This document shows positions 1 to 6,219 of a stretch of 8,020 nt of DNA, piece after piece. The notes below the pieces were generated by a model. The model was not told the origin of the DNA. It saw nothing but the letters and a program-made list of their open reading frames with translations, and made no database searches. Position numbers and translations under genes: made by a program. Each line of letters opens with the position of its first letter. Position 1 is the stretch's first letter. The DNA is from Novosphingobium sp. UBA1948 (GTDB lineage: Bacteria > Pseudomonadota > Alphaproteobacteria > Sphingomonadales > Sphingomonadaceae): assembly GCA_002336765.1 (NCBI GenBank), contig DDES01000033.1, positions 29,066 to 37,085 on the forward strand. Direction: 5' to 3'.

Positions 1-867
1 GATGGCGTTGAGCGGGGTGCGCAATTCATGGCTCATATTGGTCAGGAATTCGGACTTGGCGACATTGGCGCTTTCGGCGGCATCGCGCGCCTCGGCCAGT
101 TCGCCCAGCGTGCGCGACAAGCTCTCGTTCTGGCCCTCCACGCGGTCGAGCATGGCATTGTAGCTGTTGGTAAAGGGGGCAATATCGGGATCATCGACCA
201 ACTCCAGCCGGGCCTTGAGATCGCCCGACCGCCCCACCCGCTCCATCGCCTGCTTCATCGCATCGAGGGGGCGAAACATCATGCTGCGTAACTGGGCCGC
301 CAGCACGCTGGCCAACAGCATGCACACCACCAGCATCACCACCGCCATCGGCAGCGTATCCTGCGCCAGATCGCGGAAGGTGCGGTAGTGATAGCCGATC
401 ACCAGCGCGCCCACCGGCTTGCCATCCACCATGATCGGGCTGCGATAGGCGGCATAGCGGGGGCCGGCGCGAAACAGCCGGGTGATCGCCTTGCCGCCCA
501 GCATCTGGGCCTGCATCGCCCGCTCGTCCTGCGCCAAAGGCTCCAGCGTGTCGCGGGCCAGCGTTTCGCCCGCAGGCCCCAACACCTCGATCCATTGCAA
601 GCCGGGCATGGTGCGGGCCGATAGCACGATCCTGGCCACTTCCGCCTGATCGCGCGCGCGCACCGGCAAGGCCATGCTGCCCGAGAGAACATCGGCAAAG
701 CGCTGGAAATGGCGGTTGTCGCTGTGCCGCTCGTGCACATATTGCACAAAGATCAGCCCGACCGCCGAGGTCAGCAGAGCCATGCCTGTCACCGCCAACG
801 TCAGCATCGACATCTTTTTGCGAAAGGGCGCGGATGCCAGCGCCATTTCGATCAACCGCCTCACCAT
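1..867 (-). CDS. Membrane sensor histidine kinase, C-terminal part missing (runs off left edge)
   Basis: Only the N-terminal 289 residues lie in the window. Order of parts: a short basic N-terminus; a first membrane helix at about residues 19-41; an extracytoplasmic region of about 130 residues; a second membrane helix at about 171-191; a HAMP-like linker (about 192-245); a helical segment rich in Glu and Ala; then the HisKA H-box MSHELRTPLNAI with the phospho-accepting His at residue 280. This is the layout of a membrane sensor kinase that autophosphorylates in the cytoplasm. The sensor region resembles CHASE8-type domains in outline, which is only an inference. The catalytic ATPase domain, and any receiver or HPt domain, lie outside, so hybrid or simple type cannot be decided; H-boxes of this form are common in hybrid kinases. 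I chose the ATG at 867, preceded by a GGAAAG-like ribosome site. A GTG at 912 is in frame, and an in-frame stop at 922-924 blocks anything longer. It follows the GGDEF-EAL gene by 76 bases on the same strand, so co-transcription is likely. Confidence 0.93.
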   Translation of the reverse strand, partial: MVRRLIEMALASAPFRKKMSMLTLAVTGMALLTSAVGLIFVQYVHERHSDNRHFQRFADVLSGSMALPVRARDQAEVARIVLSARTMPGLQWIEVLGPAGETLARDTLEPLAQDERAMQAQMLGGKAITRLFRAGPRYAAYRSPIMVDGKPVGALVIGYHYRTFRDLAQDTLPMAVVMLVVCMLLASVLAAQLRSMMFRPLDAMKQAMERVGRSGDLKARLELVDDPDIAPFTNSYNAMLDRVEGQNESLSRTLGELAEARDAAESANVAKSEFLTNMSHELRTPLNAI

Positions 868-943
868 CGCGCTTTCCACCAAGCCGAAAAGCCCCGAACC
901 GGGGACCTTCACAGACGCATTCTAGCACCAAGCCTGTAAAAGC

Positions 944-2653
944 TCAGGCCAGCCGTCGTTCAGGATTTTCCCGCATGCGGGCCAGCATCGCCATCAGCTC
1001 CGGCTCGGGCAGCGGCGGGGCCACCAGATAGCCCTGAATGGTGTCGCATCCGGCCAGCCGCAACAGATCGGCCTGCGCCTGCTCCTCCACACCCTCGGCC
1101 ACGATCTCGAAGCCCAGTTCGCTGGCCATGCCGATGATGGCGCTGGCTACCACCTGCTGGCGCCGGTCGGTGGTGATGTCGGTCAACAGCGACCGGTCGA
1201 GTTTCAGCCGATCCATCGGCATGCTCATCAACTGGGCCAGATTGGAATAGCCGGTGCCGAAATCGTCGAGTGCCACGCTCACCCCGTCGCGGCGCAAGCC
1301 CTCGATCCGCTCGAGCGAGAAGGCTTCCTTGCGCATGATGGCCGCTTCGGTGATCTCGATCTCGAGATAGCGCGGCGGCAGGTTGAAACGCGCCAGACAG
1401 GCGCGGATCATCGGGATCAGTTCGATACGGTACAATTGCTGAGGGCTGACGTTGATCGACATGCGCAAGGGATGGCCCTCGCGGTGCCAGCGCGCGGCGG
1501 TGCGCACCGCCTCCAGCATCACCCATTCGCCGATATCGTCGATCAGACCATAGGACTCGGCAAAGGGAATGAAGTCGCCCGGCATCACCAGCCCGCGCGT
1601 CGGATGGTTCCAGCGGATCAGCGCCTCGACCGAATCGATGCTGTTGCCAAGCAAATTGACCTGTGGCTGGAAATACAGGCAGAACTCGCCCCTTTCGAGG
1701 GCGAGCCGCAGATCGATTTCCTTTTCCAGCATTTCGTCGGCCTCGCGCCGCATGGCCGGAGAATAGAAGCGATAGCCACCGGGCCCTTCGGATCGCGAAC
1801 GCGCCATCGCTGCATCCGCCGCCGCCAGCAACTTGTCATATTGCCCGCCCACCGAACTGGCCAAGGCCACCCCGATCGATACTTTCACCCGCAGCGATTG
1901 CGGCCCGATGTGCAAAGTCTCGCCAATCACCCGCCGCAGTTTCTGGATGAAGCGTTCCCCTGCCTCGCGCGACAGATCGGCAGGCAGAAAGATCGCGAAT
2001 TCATCGCCGCCCAGCCGCCCCACCAAGGGCTCGGACCGCTCATCCGGTTCTACGACGTCCTCGGCGCTGTCATAATGGGCGGCCAGCCGCATGCGGTCGG
2101 CCACGGCACAGACCAACTGGTCGCCACCGGCACGGCCGAGGCTGTCATTCACCTTTTTCAGCCCGTTGATCCCCACCACCAGCATCGCGCCCTGCGCAGG
2201 GGCAGCCGCCAGCGCGCTCTGGACAGTCTGACGGAAGGCCGAGGAATTGAGCAGATCGGTCATCGGATCGCGGCGCGCGGCCAGTTCCAACTGGGTCATC
2301 GCGGAATGGACCTGCGGCAGCAACCGGTCACAAGCCTGCGCCAGCGGTTTGAGCGCCGCCGCGTCCGACCGCACCGACAGTGGCTGGAACTCGCCTTCGG
2401 AAAAAGCATCAAGCGTGGCGACCAGCCGATCGCGCGCCCGATGAAAACGCCGATGACGCCACAGTTGAACCGCTGCGACCAGCAAGGCCAGTGCCGCCAG
2501 CATTTCCAGCAAGAGGGGCGAAACAAACATCGCGCGCAGCAACCAAAACTGAGCGGACGCGGGGGAACGTCCTTGGAATACCAGCCTGTTCTCTACAACC
2601 GGCCACATGAAGGCTGGACAAAGTGCCAGCCTCGCATTTCTACGAAGGGCCAT
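944..2653 (-). CDS. Membrane-anchored GGDEF-EAL protein, probable cyclic-di-GMP phosphodiesterase
   Basis: A 569-residue protein with a membrane helix at about residues 43-64, a basic juxtamembrane stretch, a GGDEF domain (about 125-295) and an EAL domain (about 310-560). The EAL domain looks catalytically complete: EALIRW (E343), N401 in SINVSP, E433 in EITE, D463-D464 in DDFGTGYS, K484, E520 and E523 in AEGVEE, and Q540. It should hydrolyse cyclic-di-GMP to pGpG. The GGDEF signature is intact (RLGGDEF, 213-219), but the usual first metal-binding Asp (D-x-D-x-F-K-x-x-N-D) is Gly161 in GINGLKKVND. The RxxD inhibitory site is also lost (RSEP, 206-209). The cyclase is therefore probably weak or inactive, and the domain may instead bind GTP to regulate the EAL domain. 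Both points are inference from family knowledge. The start at 2653 puts 41 residues before the helix; Met42 (2530) is an alternative start that gives a more usual short N-terminus. Neither has a clear ribosome site. The histidine kinase gene follows directly downstream. Confidence 0.95.
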   Translation of the reverse strand: MALRRNARLALCPAFMWPVVENRLVFQGRSPASAQFWLLRAMFVSPLLLEMLAALALLVAAVQLWRHRRFHRARDRLVATLDAFSEGEFQPLSVRSDAAALKPLAQACDRLLPQVHSAMTQLELAARRDPMTDLLNSSAFRQTVQSALAAAPAQGAMLVVGINGLKKVNDSLGRAGGDQLVCAVADRMRLAAHYDSAEDVVEPDERSEPLVGRLGGDEFAIFLPADLSREAGERFIQKLRRVIGETLHIGPQSLRVKVSIGVALASSVGGQYDKLLAAADAAMARSRSEGPGGYRFYSPAMRREADEMLEKEIDLRLALERGEFCLYFQPQVNLLGNSIDSVEALIRWNHPTRGLVMPGDFIPFAESYGLIDDIGEWVMLEAVRTAARWHREGHPLRMSINVSPQQLYRIELIPMIRACLARFNLPPRYLEIEITEAAIMRKEAFSLERIEGLRRDGVSVALDDFGTGYSNLAQLMSMPMDRLKLDRSLLTDITTDRRQQVVASAIIGMASELGFEIVAEGVEEQAQADLLRLAGCDTIQGYLVAPPLPEPELMAMLARMRENPERRLA

Positions 2654-2720
2654 CCGCGAGGCGAGGGGGGAAAGCAGCCTCCGTCACGATTTCCTAACCC
2701 TCGCACGCTAGTCTGAGGGC

Positions 2721-3260
2721 ATGAACAGCCTTGTCTCCCGCGCCTTGGGCATGACTTTTCTGATGGGCCTTGCCGCCCTAGTGCTGGTGCCGCGCGCGCA
2801 GGTCGCACCGGTGCCCACGCCTGCGATGCTGGATCAGGCCAACAGCAATCCGTGGAGCAATGCGCCGCCCCCACAGGCCGCCAACGCCCCGCGCGAGACC
2901 AAGGTGATTGCCCGCGATCGTTCGGGCCAGTTCCATCTCGATGGCTTCGTCAACGGGCGGCAGACCCAGTTCCTGATCGACACCGGCGCCGATCTGGTGG
3001 CCATTCCCGATTACGAGGCGGCGCGACTGGGGGTGCCCGTGCGCGAGGACGATTTCCGCCCGATGCTGCAAACCGCCTCGGGCACCGCCGATGGCGCGCC
3101 GGTGGTGATCGACCGGATCGATGTGGCGGGCACCAGCCTTACCGGCGTCAACGCCGTGGTGGTACGCGGGCTTTCGACCATGCTGTTGGGGCAGAGCGCC
3201 CTCAAACGTCTGGGCACGGTGACACTGCGCGGCGATACGATGGTGATCCAACCCGGCTAG
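2721..3260 (+). CDS. Membrane-anchored retropepsin-like aspartic protease (clan AA)
   Basis: A 179-residue protein. An N-terminal hydrophobic segment (about residues 8-25) should act as an uncleaved anchor or signal peptide and place the domain in the periplasm. A Pro/Ala/Asn-rich linker follows (about 27-58), then a single retropepsin-like domain. FLIDTGADLVAI carries the catalytic Asp87 in the DTGA motif. A flap-like region follows at about 115-145, and the C-terminal LLGQSALKRLG and RGDTMVI match the hydrophobic ending typical of the bacterial family (TIGR02281 type). Having one catalytic Asp per chain, it should work as a homodimer. Caulobacter PerP is a relative of this general kind that cuts a polarity protein, but nothing here shows the substrate. 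The ATG at 2721 is preceded by GAGGG only one base away, which is close for a ribosome site; the ATG at 2751 is an alternative but would cut into the anchor. It diverges from the GGDEF-EAL gene and is followed 33 bases later by the acetyltransferase. Confidence 0.9.
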   Translation: MNSLVSRALGMTFLMGLAALVLVPRAQVAPVPTPAMLDQANSNPWSNAPPPQAANAPRETKVIARDRSGQFHLDGFVNGRQTQFLIDTGADLVAIPDYEAARLGVPVREDDFRPMLQTASGTADGAPVVIDRIDVAGTSLTGVNAVVVRGLSTMLLGQSALKRLGTVTLRGDTMVIQPG

Positions 3261-3293
3261 GCTTTTGGTCGATTTCGCTTTATCGGGCAGGCC

Positions 3294-3797
3294 ATGACCA
3301 ACGCCATCCGCCCCGCCACGCCCGCCGATCTGCCGCTGATCGCGCGTTTCATCCGCGATCTGGCCGAATATGAAAAGCTCGCCCATGAAGTGCGTTTTGA
3401 CGAGACGGTGCTTGAACAGCACCTGTTTGGAGCTCGTCCTATGGCCGAAGTGGTGATTGGCGAGATTGATGGAGAACCACAGGGGTTCGCGCTGTTCTTC
3501 CACAATTTCTCCACCTTCGAGGGCCGTCCGGGCATCTATCTGGAAGACCTCTTCGTGCGCCCCACCGCGCGCGGCAGCGGGCTGGGCAAGGCGTTGCTGC
3601 TCCATCTGGCGGCGCTGGCGCAGGATCGCGGCTGCGCGCGACTCGAATGGAGCGTGCTCGACTGGAACGCGCCCTCCATCGGATTTTACAAGTCGCTGGG
3701 CGCCAAACCGATGGACGAATGGACCGTTATGCGCGTTGACGGGCCGGTTCTGGCTCAACTCGCCGCGCAATCGCGTGCATCCATCGCGCAAAGCTGA
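3294..3797 (+). CDS. GNAT N-acetyltransferase, SSAT / thialysine acetyltransferase-like
   Basis: A 167-residue single-domain GNAT enzyme of normal family length, cytosolic, with no signal peptide. The N-terminal IRPATPADLPLIARFI and DLAEYEKL are the usual first strand and helix. The acetyl-CoA pyrophosphate loop is RGSGLGK (residues 93-99), preceded by YLEDLFVRP (82-90). VLDWNAPSIGFYKSLGA (121-137) contains Tyr132 at the position of the tyrosine proposed as general acid in the family. YLEDLFV, the WNAPSIGFY block and the downstream EWTVMRVDG closely resemble diamine (spermidine/spermine) acetyltransferase and thialysine N-epsilon-acetyltransferase proteins, so a small amine or amino-acid amine is a plausible acceptor. 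The substrate cannot be read from the sequence. The start is the first ATG, with a weak AGG just upstream. It lies 33 bases after the protease and 45 bases before the YkuD_2 gene on the same strand, so shared transcription is possible, although no functional link is obvious. Confidence 0.92.
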   Translation: MTNAIRPATPADLPLIARFIRDLAEYEKLAHEVRFDETVLEQHLFGARPMAEVVIGEIDGEPQGFALFFHNFSTFEGRPGIYLEDLFVRPTARGSGLGKALLLHLAALAQDRGCARLEWSVLDWNAPSIGFYKSLGAKPMDEWTVMRVDGPVLAQLAAQSRASIAQS

Positions 3798-3842
3798 ACC
3801 AAGGGTTTAACTTGTCTGCTGCAATGCGGTAGGACGGAACGC

Positions 3843-4490
3843 ATGGATCGCACCACGAATCGACAATTGGATCGCCGTACGGCCCTGCGCCGCGCGCTGG
3901 GGGTCGGTATCGGCCTTGGCGCTGCCGTCGCGACCCCATCGCGGGTCTTTGCCGAAGTGTCGCCGCTCTCGGATTACGAACGCCGCCTGATCGCTGTCGC
4001 CCTGCGTGAGCGGGATCGCGTCGGCGCGATGCTGGTGGATGGTAGCGTGGTGGCAATCGCCGATTTCGCCCGTCCCTCGCATGAAACGCGGCTGCATTTC
4101 GTCGATATGGTGTCGGGCCGCGTCGATTCGCATCTGGTGGCGCATGGCCGCGGTTCGGATCCCGAACATATGGGCTGGCTGCGACAGTTCTCGAACGGCG
4201 TGGGCTCGCTGGCCACGTCGCGCGGCGCCTATCTCACCACCGAGAAATATGACGGCAAATATGGCCAGTCGATGCGCCTGCGCGGCCTCGATCTGGACAA
4301 TTCCAACGCCTATGACCGCGCCATCGTGATGCATCCGGCATGGTATGCCGCGCCCGACATGTTGGGCAAATATGGCAAGTTGGGGCGTTCGGAAGGCTGC
4401 TTTGCCATGGCGCCCGAGGAATTCTCCGTCGCGCTCGACCATCTGGGCAGCGGCCGCCTGCTGTTTGCCGACCGCATCGGCGAGGGCTGA
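3843..4490 (+). CDS. Exported L,D-transpeptidase-like protein, YkuD_2 family
   Basis: A 215-residue protein. The N-terminus has RRTALRRALG followed by a hydrophobic Gly/Ala stretch and an A-type cleavage context after about Ala37 (RVFA). This resembles a Tat-type signal peptide, so export to the periplasm is expected. The mature part follows the pattern of the murein L,D-transpeptidase catalytic-domain family (YkuD_2): FARPSHETRLHFVDM, LVAHGRGS, FSNGVGS, YLTTEKYDGKYGQSMRLRGL, AIVMHPAWY with His164, and LGRSEGCFAM with the presumed nucleophile Cys186. The family is related to enzymes that form or edit 3-3 peptidoglycan cross-links; the exact reaction of YkuD_2 members is less well established than for classical YkuD enzymes. 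AGGA at 3831-3834, eight bases before the ATG, supports the start. A perfect GC-rich inverted repeat spans the stop codon. It converges on a second, different L,D-transpeptidase gene 39 bases away. Confidence 0.92.
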   Translation: MDRTTNRQLDRRTALRRALGVGIGLGAAVATPSRVFAEVSPLSDYERRLIAVALRERDRVGAMLVDGSVVAIADFARPSHETRLHFVDMVSGRVDSHLVAHGRGSDPEHMGWLRQFSNGVGSLATSRGAYLTTEKYDGKYGQSMRLRGLDLDNSNAYDRAIVMHPAWYAAPDMLGKYGKLGRSEGCFAMAPEEFSVALDHLGSGRLLFADRIGEG

Positions 4491-4499
4491 TCCCTCGCC
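4479..4499 (+). terminator. GC-rich hairpin over the stop codon of the YkuD_2 gene, possible terminator
   Basis: GGCGAGGG (4479-4486) and CCCTCGCC (4492-4499) form a perfect 8-base stem with a 5-base loop, and the TGA stop (4488-4490) lies in the loop. Only a short, interrupted T stretch (CTTCTT) follows about ten bases later, so it is not a textbook intrinsic terminator. The position, between two convergent genes, fits a terminator or 3'-end-protecting structure for the plus-strand transcript. No T run is present on the minus-strand side. Confidence 0.45.
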
Positions 4500-4529
4500 A
4501 ACGCGGCGCTTCTTAAAGCAGCCCGATGC

Positions 4530-6059
4530 TTACAAGGGATTATCCAGCTTGATGATCGCCTCGGTGCTGGCGCGCTGGCTGGTGTGCAACTGGCGTGGCG
4601 CGCGAAAGCTGTCGATCACCGGCTTGTCGCGGCCATAGATGTCGGCAAAGGCGGCAAGCTGGCCGTTGATGTCGCTGCCCAGCGTCATATAGACCAGATA
4701 GACGGGAAAAGTCCGCGTCATCGGCACCTTGCGGTATTTCAGCGATTCAAAGCTGGCGACGGCCTCTTGCTGGCTCATCCCCGCGCCCAGAATCGCCATC
4801 GTCATGCCCAGTTCCACCGCACGTTCGGTGCGGATACAGCCGTGGCTGAAGGCGCGAACCGAAGCGTTGAACAGGCCCTTGGACGGCGTATCGTGCAGAT
4901 AGATGGCATGCGGATTGGGCATGTCGATCTTCATGCGGCCCAGCGAATTGCTGTCGCCGGGCTGTTGCACCACATTGATCGTGCCATCGGCGCTCTTGGT
5001 CACCTTGTAGCCGGCGCGCGGACGGGCCAGCAATTGCGCGCCCAGTCCTTCGCCCACCACGATGGATTGCGGCACGGTCCAGGTCGGGTTGAACACCACA
5101 TTCTGCACCTTCTCGGCCAATTGCGGCGTCGCGGTCTTGCCCGGCCTGCCGACGATGGTGCGATAGGTGCGGATCGGCTTGCCATTCACCGTGAGGCGCA
5201 ACTGGAATTCGGGCACATTGGTGATGAGATAGATATTACCCAGATCGCGGGGCAGCCAGCGCCAGCGGTCCATGTTGATGCGGATCGCGTCGCGGCGCTT
5301 GGCGTCAGCCTTGGGCGTGGCGATCAGCGCGTCGCGCAGCGTCTGGTAATCGAAATAGGTGGGCGTAAGGCTGGCCAGCACCTCGGTCACGGCATGGTTG
5401 GTGGTGGCGCGTTGCAACAGGGCCTCGGTGGGATTGTCATCCTGATCGGGGTCAACGGCGAACCATTGCACGCGTGAAGGCATCGGCGTGCGCCCGTCGC
5501 GCAAATCCTCGGCCAGCCAGTCGAAGCTGCGGCTGGCCTGCTGGTCCAGCGCGTCGCCCACGCCGGCGTTGATCGCGGCGCGTAGGGCATCGGGCTGGTA
5601 GTCGGCGGGGAACAGGCCTTCGTTGCCGATATCGTTGATAACACTCAGCAATTCGATGGCATCTTCCACGGTCCATTTCACCACCGGCGTGGGATTGACC
5701 ATCAACTCGCCCGTTCCGAAGGCGGCGGCCACCGTGGGGCGCGGTGTAGCGGCAGGGGTCGGGGTGCCGGACGGCACGGTTGACGGCGTGGTGGCGGCAC
5801 CTGGCGTGGCGGAGGGCGTCGGGGTAGGTGAAGGCGCCGGACGGGGCGGGTTGACCGGCGCGGCGCCGGTCGGCGCCACGGGCTTGGGCTGCGCGCCGGA
5901 TGTCGGCGCATTGGGCAGTTTGCCGAGGCCGCTCTTGCCGTCCACCGGCTTGTCGGCGGGGCGGTTCTGGCTGACGGCGGGCGTGGCCAACAACGCCAGC
6001 GCGCCGGTCGCCGCCGTGGCCAGAAGCATGGTCAAAGCCCCGCGCTGCATCATCATCAT
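4530..6059 (-). CDS. Exported L,D-transpeptidase, YcbB-type, with Pro/Thr-rich linker
   Basis: A 509-residue protein. A signal peptide covers about residues 1-30 (hydrophobic core 8-27, ending TPAVSQ). A long low-complexity linker rich in Pro, Thr and Ala follows (about 33-110). Next is a helical scaffold-like region (about 125-250; DWLAEDLRDGR, YFDYQTLRDAL), then NMDRWRWLPRDLGNIY (262-277), which is characteristic of the YcbB/LdtD group. The YkuD catalytic domain contains VVFNPTWTVPQSI (321-333), YLHD with His389, and SHGCIR with nucleophile Cys408 and Arg410. It should form 3-3 meso-diaminopimelate cross-links in periplasmic peptidoglycan. YcbB proteins usually have a peptidoglycan-binding domain before the NLERWRWLP-like segment; here only about 20 residues separate the scaffold from it, so that domain appears absent. 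The gene begins with four ATG codons in a row. The AAGGGG at 6062-6067 is best spaced for the second or third. It converges with the YkuD_2 gene. Confidence 0.94.
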   Translation of the reverse strand: MMMMQRGALTMLLATAATGALALLATPAVSQNRPADKPVDGKSGLGKLPNAPTSGAQPKPVAPTGAAPVNPPRPAPSPTPTPSATPGAATTPSTVPSGTPTPAATPRPTVAAAFGTGELMVNPTPVVKWTVEDAIELLSVINDIGNEGLFPADYQPDALRAAINAGVGDALDQQASRSFDWLAEDLRDGRTPMPSRVQWFAVDPDQDDNPTEALLQRATTNHAVTEVLASLTPTYFDYQTLRDALIATPKADAKRRDAIRINMDRWRWLPRDLGNIYLITNVPEFQLRLTVNGKPIRTYRTIVGRPGKTATPQLAEKVQNVVFNPTWTVPQSIVVGEGLGAQLLARPRAGYKVTKSADGTINVVQQPGDSNSLGRMKIDMPNPHAIYLHDTPSKGLFNASVRAFSHGCIRTERAVELGMTMAILGAGMSQQEAVASFESLKYRKVPMTRTFPVYLVYMTLGSDINGQLAAFADIYGRDKPVIDSFRAPRQLHTSQRASTEAIIKLDNPL

Positions 6060-6061
6060 CG

Positions 6062-6067
6062 CCCCTT
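6062..6067 (-). promoter_or_regulatory. Ribosome binding site of the YcbB-type transpeptidase gene
   Basis: AAGGGG on the minus strand lies 2, 5, 8 and 11 bases before the four consecutive ATG codons (first base of each at 6059, 6056, 6053 and 6050). Usual spacing favours the second or third ATG, so the true protein may be one or two Met residues shorter than the full reading. The effect on the signal peptide is negligible. Confidence 0.6.
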
Positions 6068-6081
6068 CTCATCGGCCATCG

Positions 6082-6093
6082 GGGTGTTCACCC
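6082..6093. repeat. Short dyad GGGTG-TT-CACCC upstream of the transpeptidase gene
   Basis: GGGTG (6082-6086) and CACCC (6089-6093) are perfect inverted arms around TT. The dyad lies 22 bases before the first ATG of the minus-strand transpeptidase gene, inside the 160-base divergent intergenic region shared with the transporter. It could be an operator half-pair or a small 5' leader structure, or chance. I could not identify a convincing -35/-10 pair for either gene in this region. Confidence 0.25.
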
Positions 6094-6219
6094 TCAACTC
6101 AACGACAGCCATGCACGTTTCGTCGCTCATCATCAAGCATTGCGCCTGTCTGCGCGCTGAACAAACTGTCGATAGGATCAAAAGGTGACGCATCCGCGCA
6201 ACACCGCTAGGGAGACAGG

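Noticed and set aside
191..931. Minus-strand open frame (246 codons) overlapping the histidine kinase
   Set aside because: It is in a different frame from the H-box and gives Gly/Arg-rich sequence. The kinase frame has two membrane helices, a HAMP-like linker and the H-box.
932..949. GCCTG / CAGGC inverted repeat at the end of the GGDEF-EAL gene
   Set aside because: It has only a 5-base stem with an 8-base loop and no T run on the minus strand, too weak to call a terminator.
1436..2716. Long plus-strand open frame (426 codons) opposite the GGDEF-EAL gene
   Set aside because: Its translation is rich in Arg, His and Gln with no recognisable domain, whereas the minus strand has full GGDEF and EAL motifs. 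It is an antisense shadow typical of GC-rich DNA.
2778..3791. Minus-strand open frame (337 codons) opposite the protease and acetyltransferase
   Set aside because: It spans two convincing plus-strand genes and their gap, with His/Arg-rich low-information sequence and no family motif.
4584..5477. Plus-strand open frame (297 codons) opposite the YcbB-type transpeptidase
   Set aside because: It is the reverse complement of conserved catalytic-domain codons, with no domain of its own.
5740..5870. Repetitive-looking GC-rich stretch inside the transpeptidase gene
   Set aside because: It encodes the irregular Pro/Thr/Ala linker; no true tandem DNA repeat unit is maintained.
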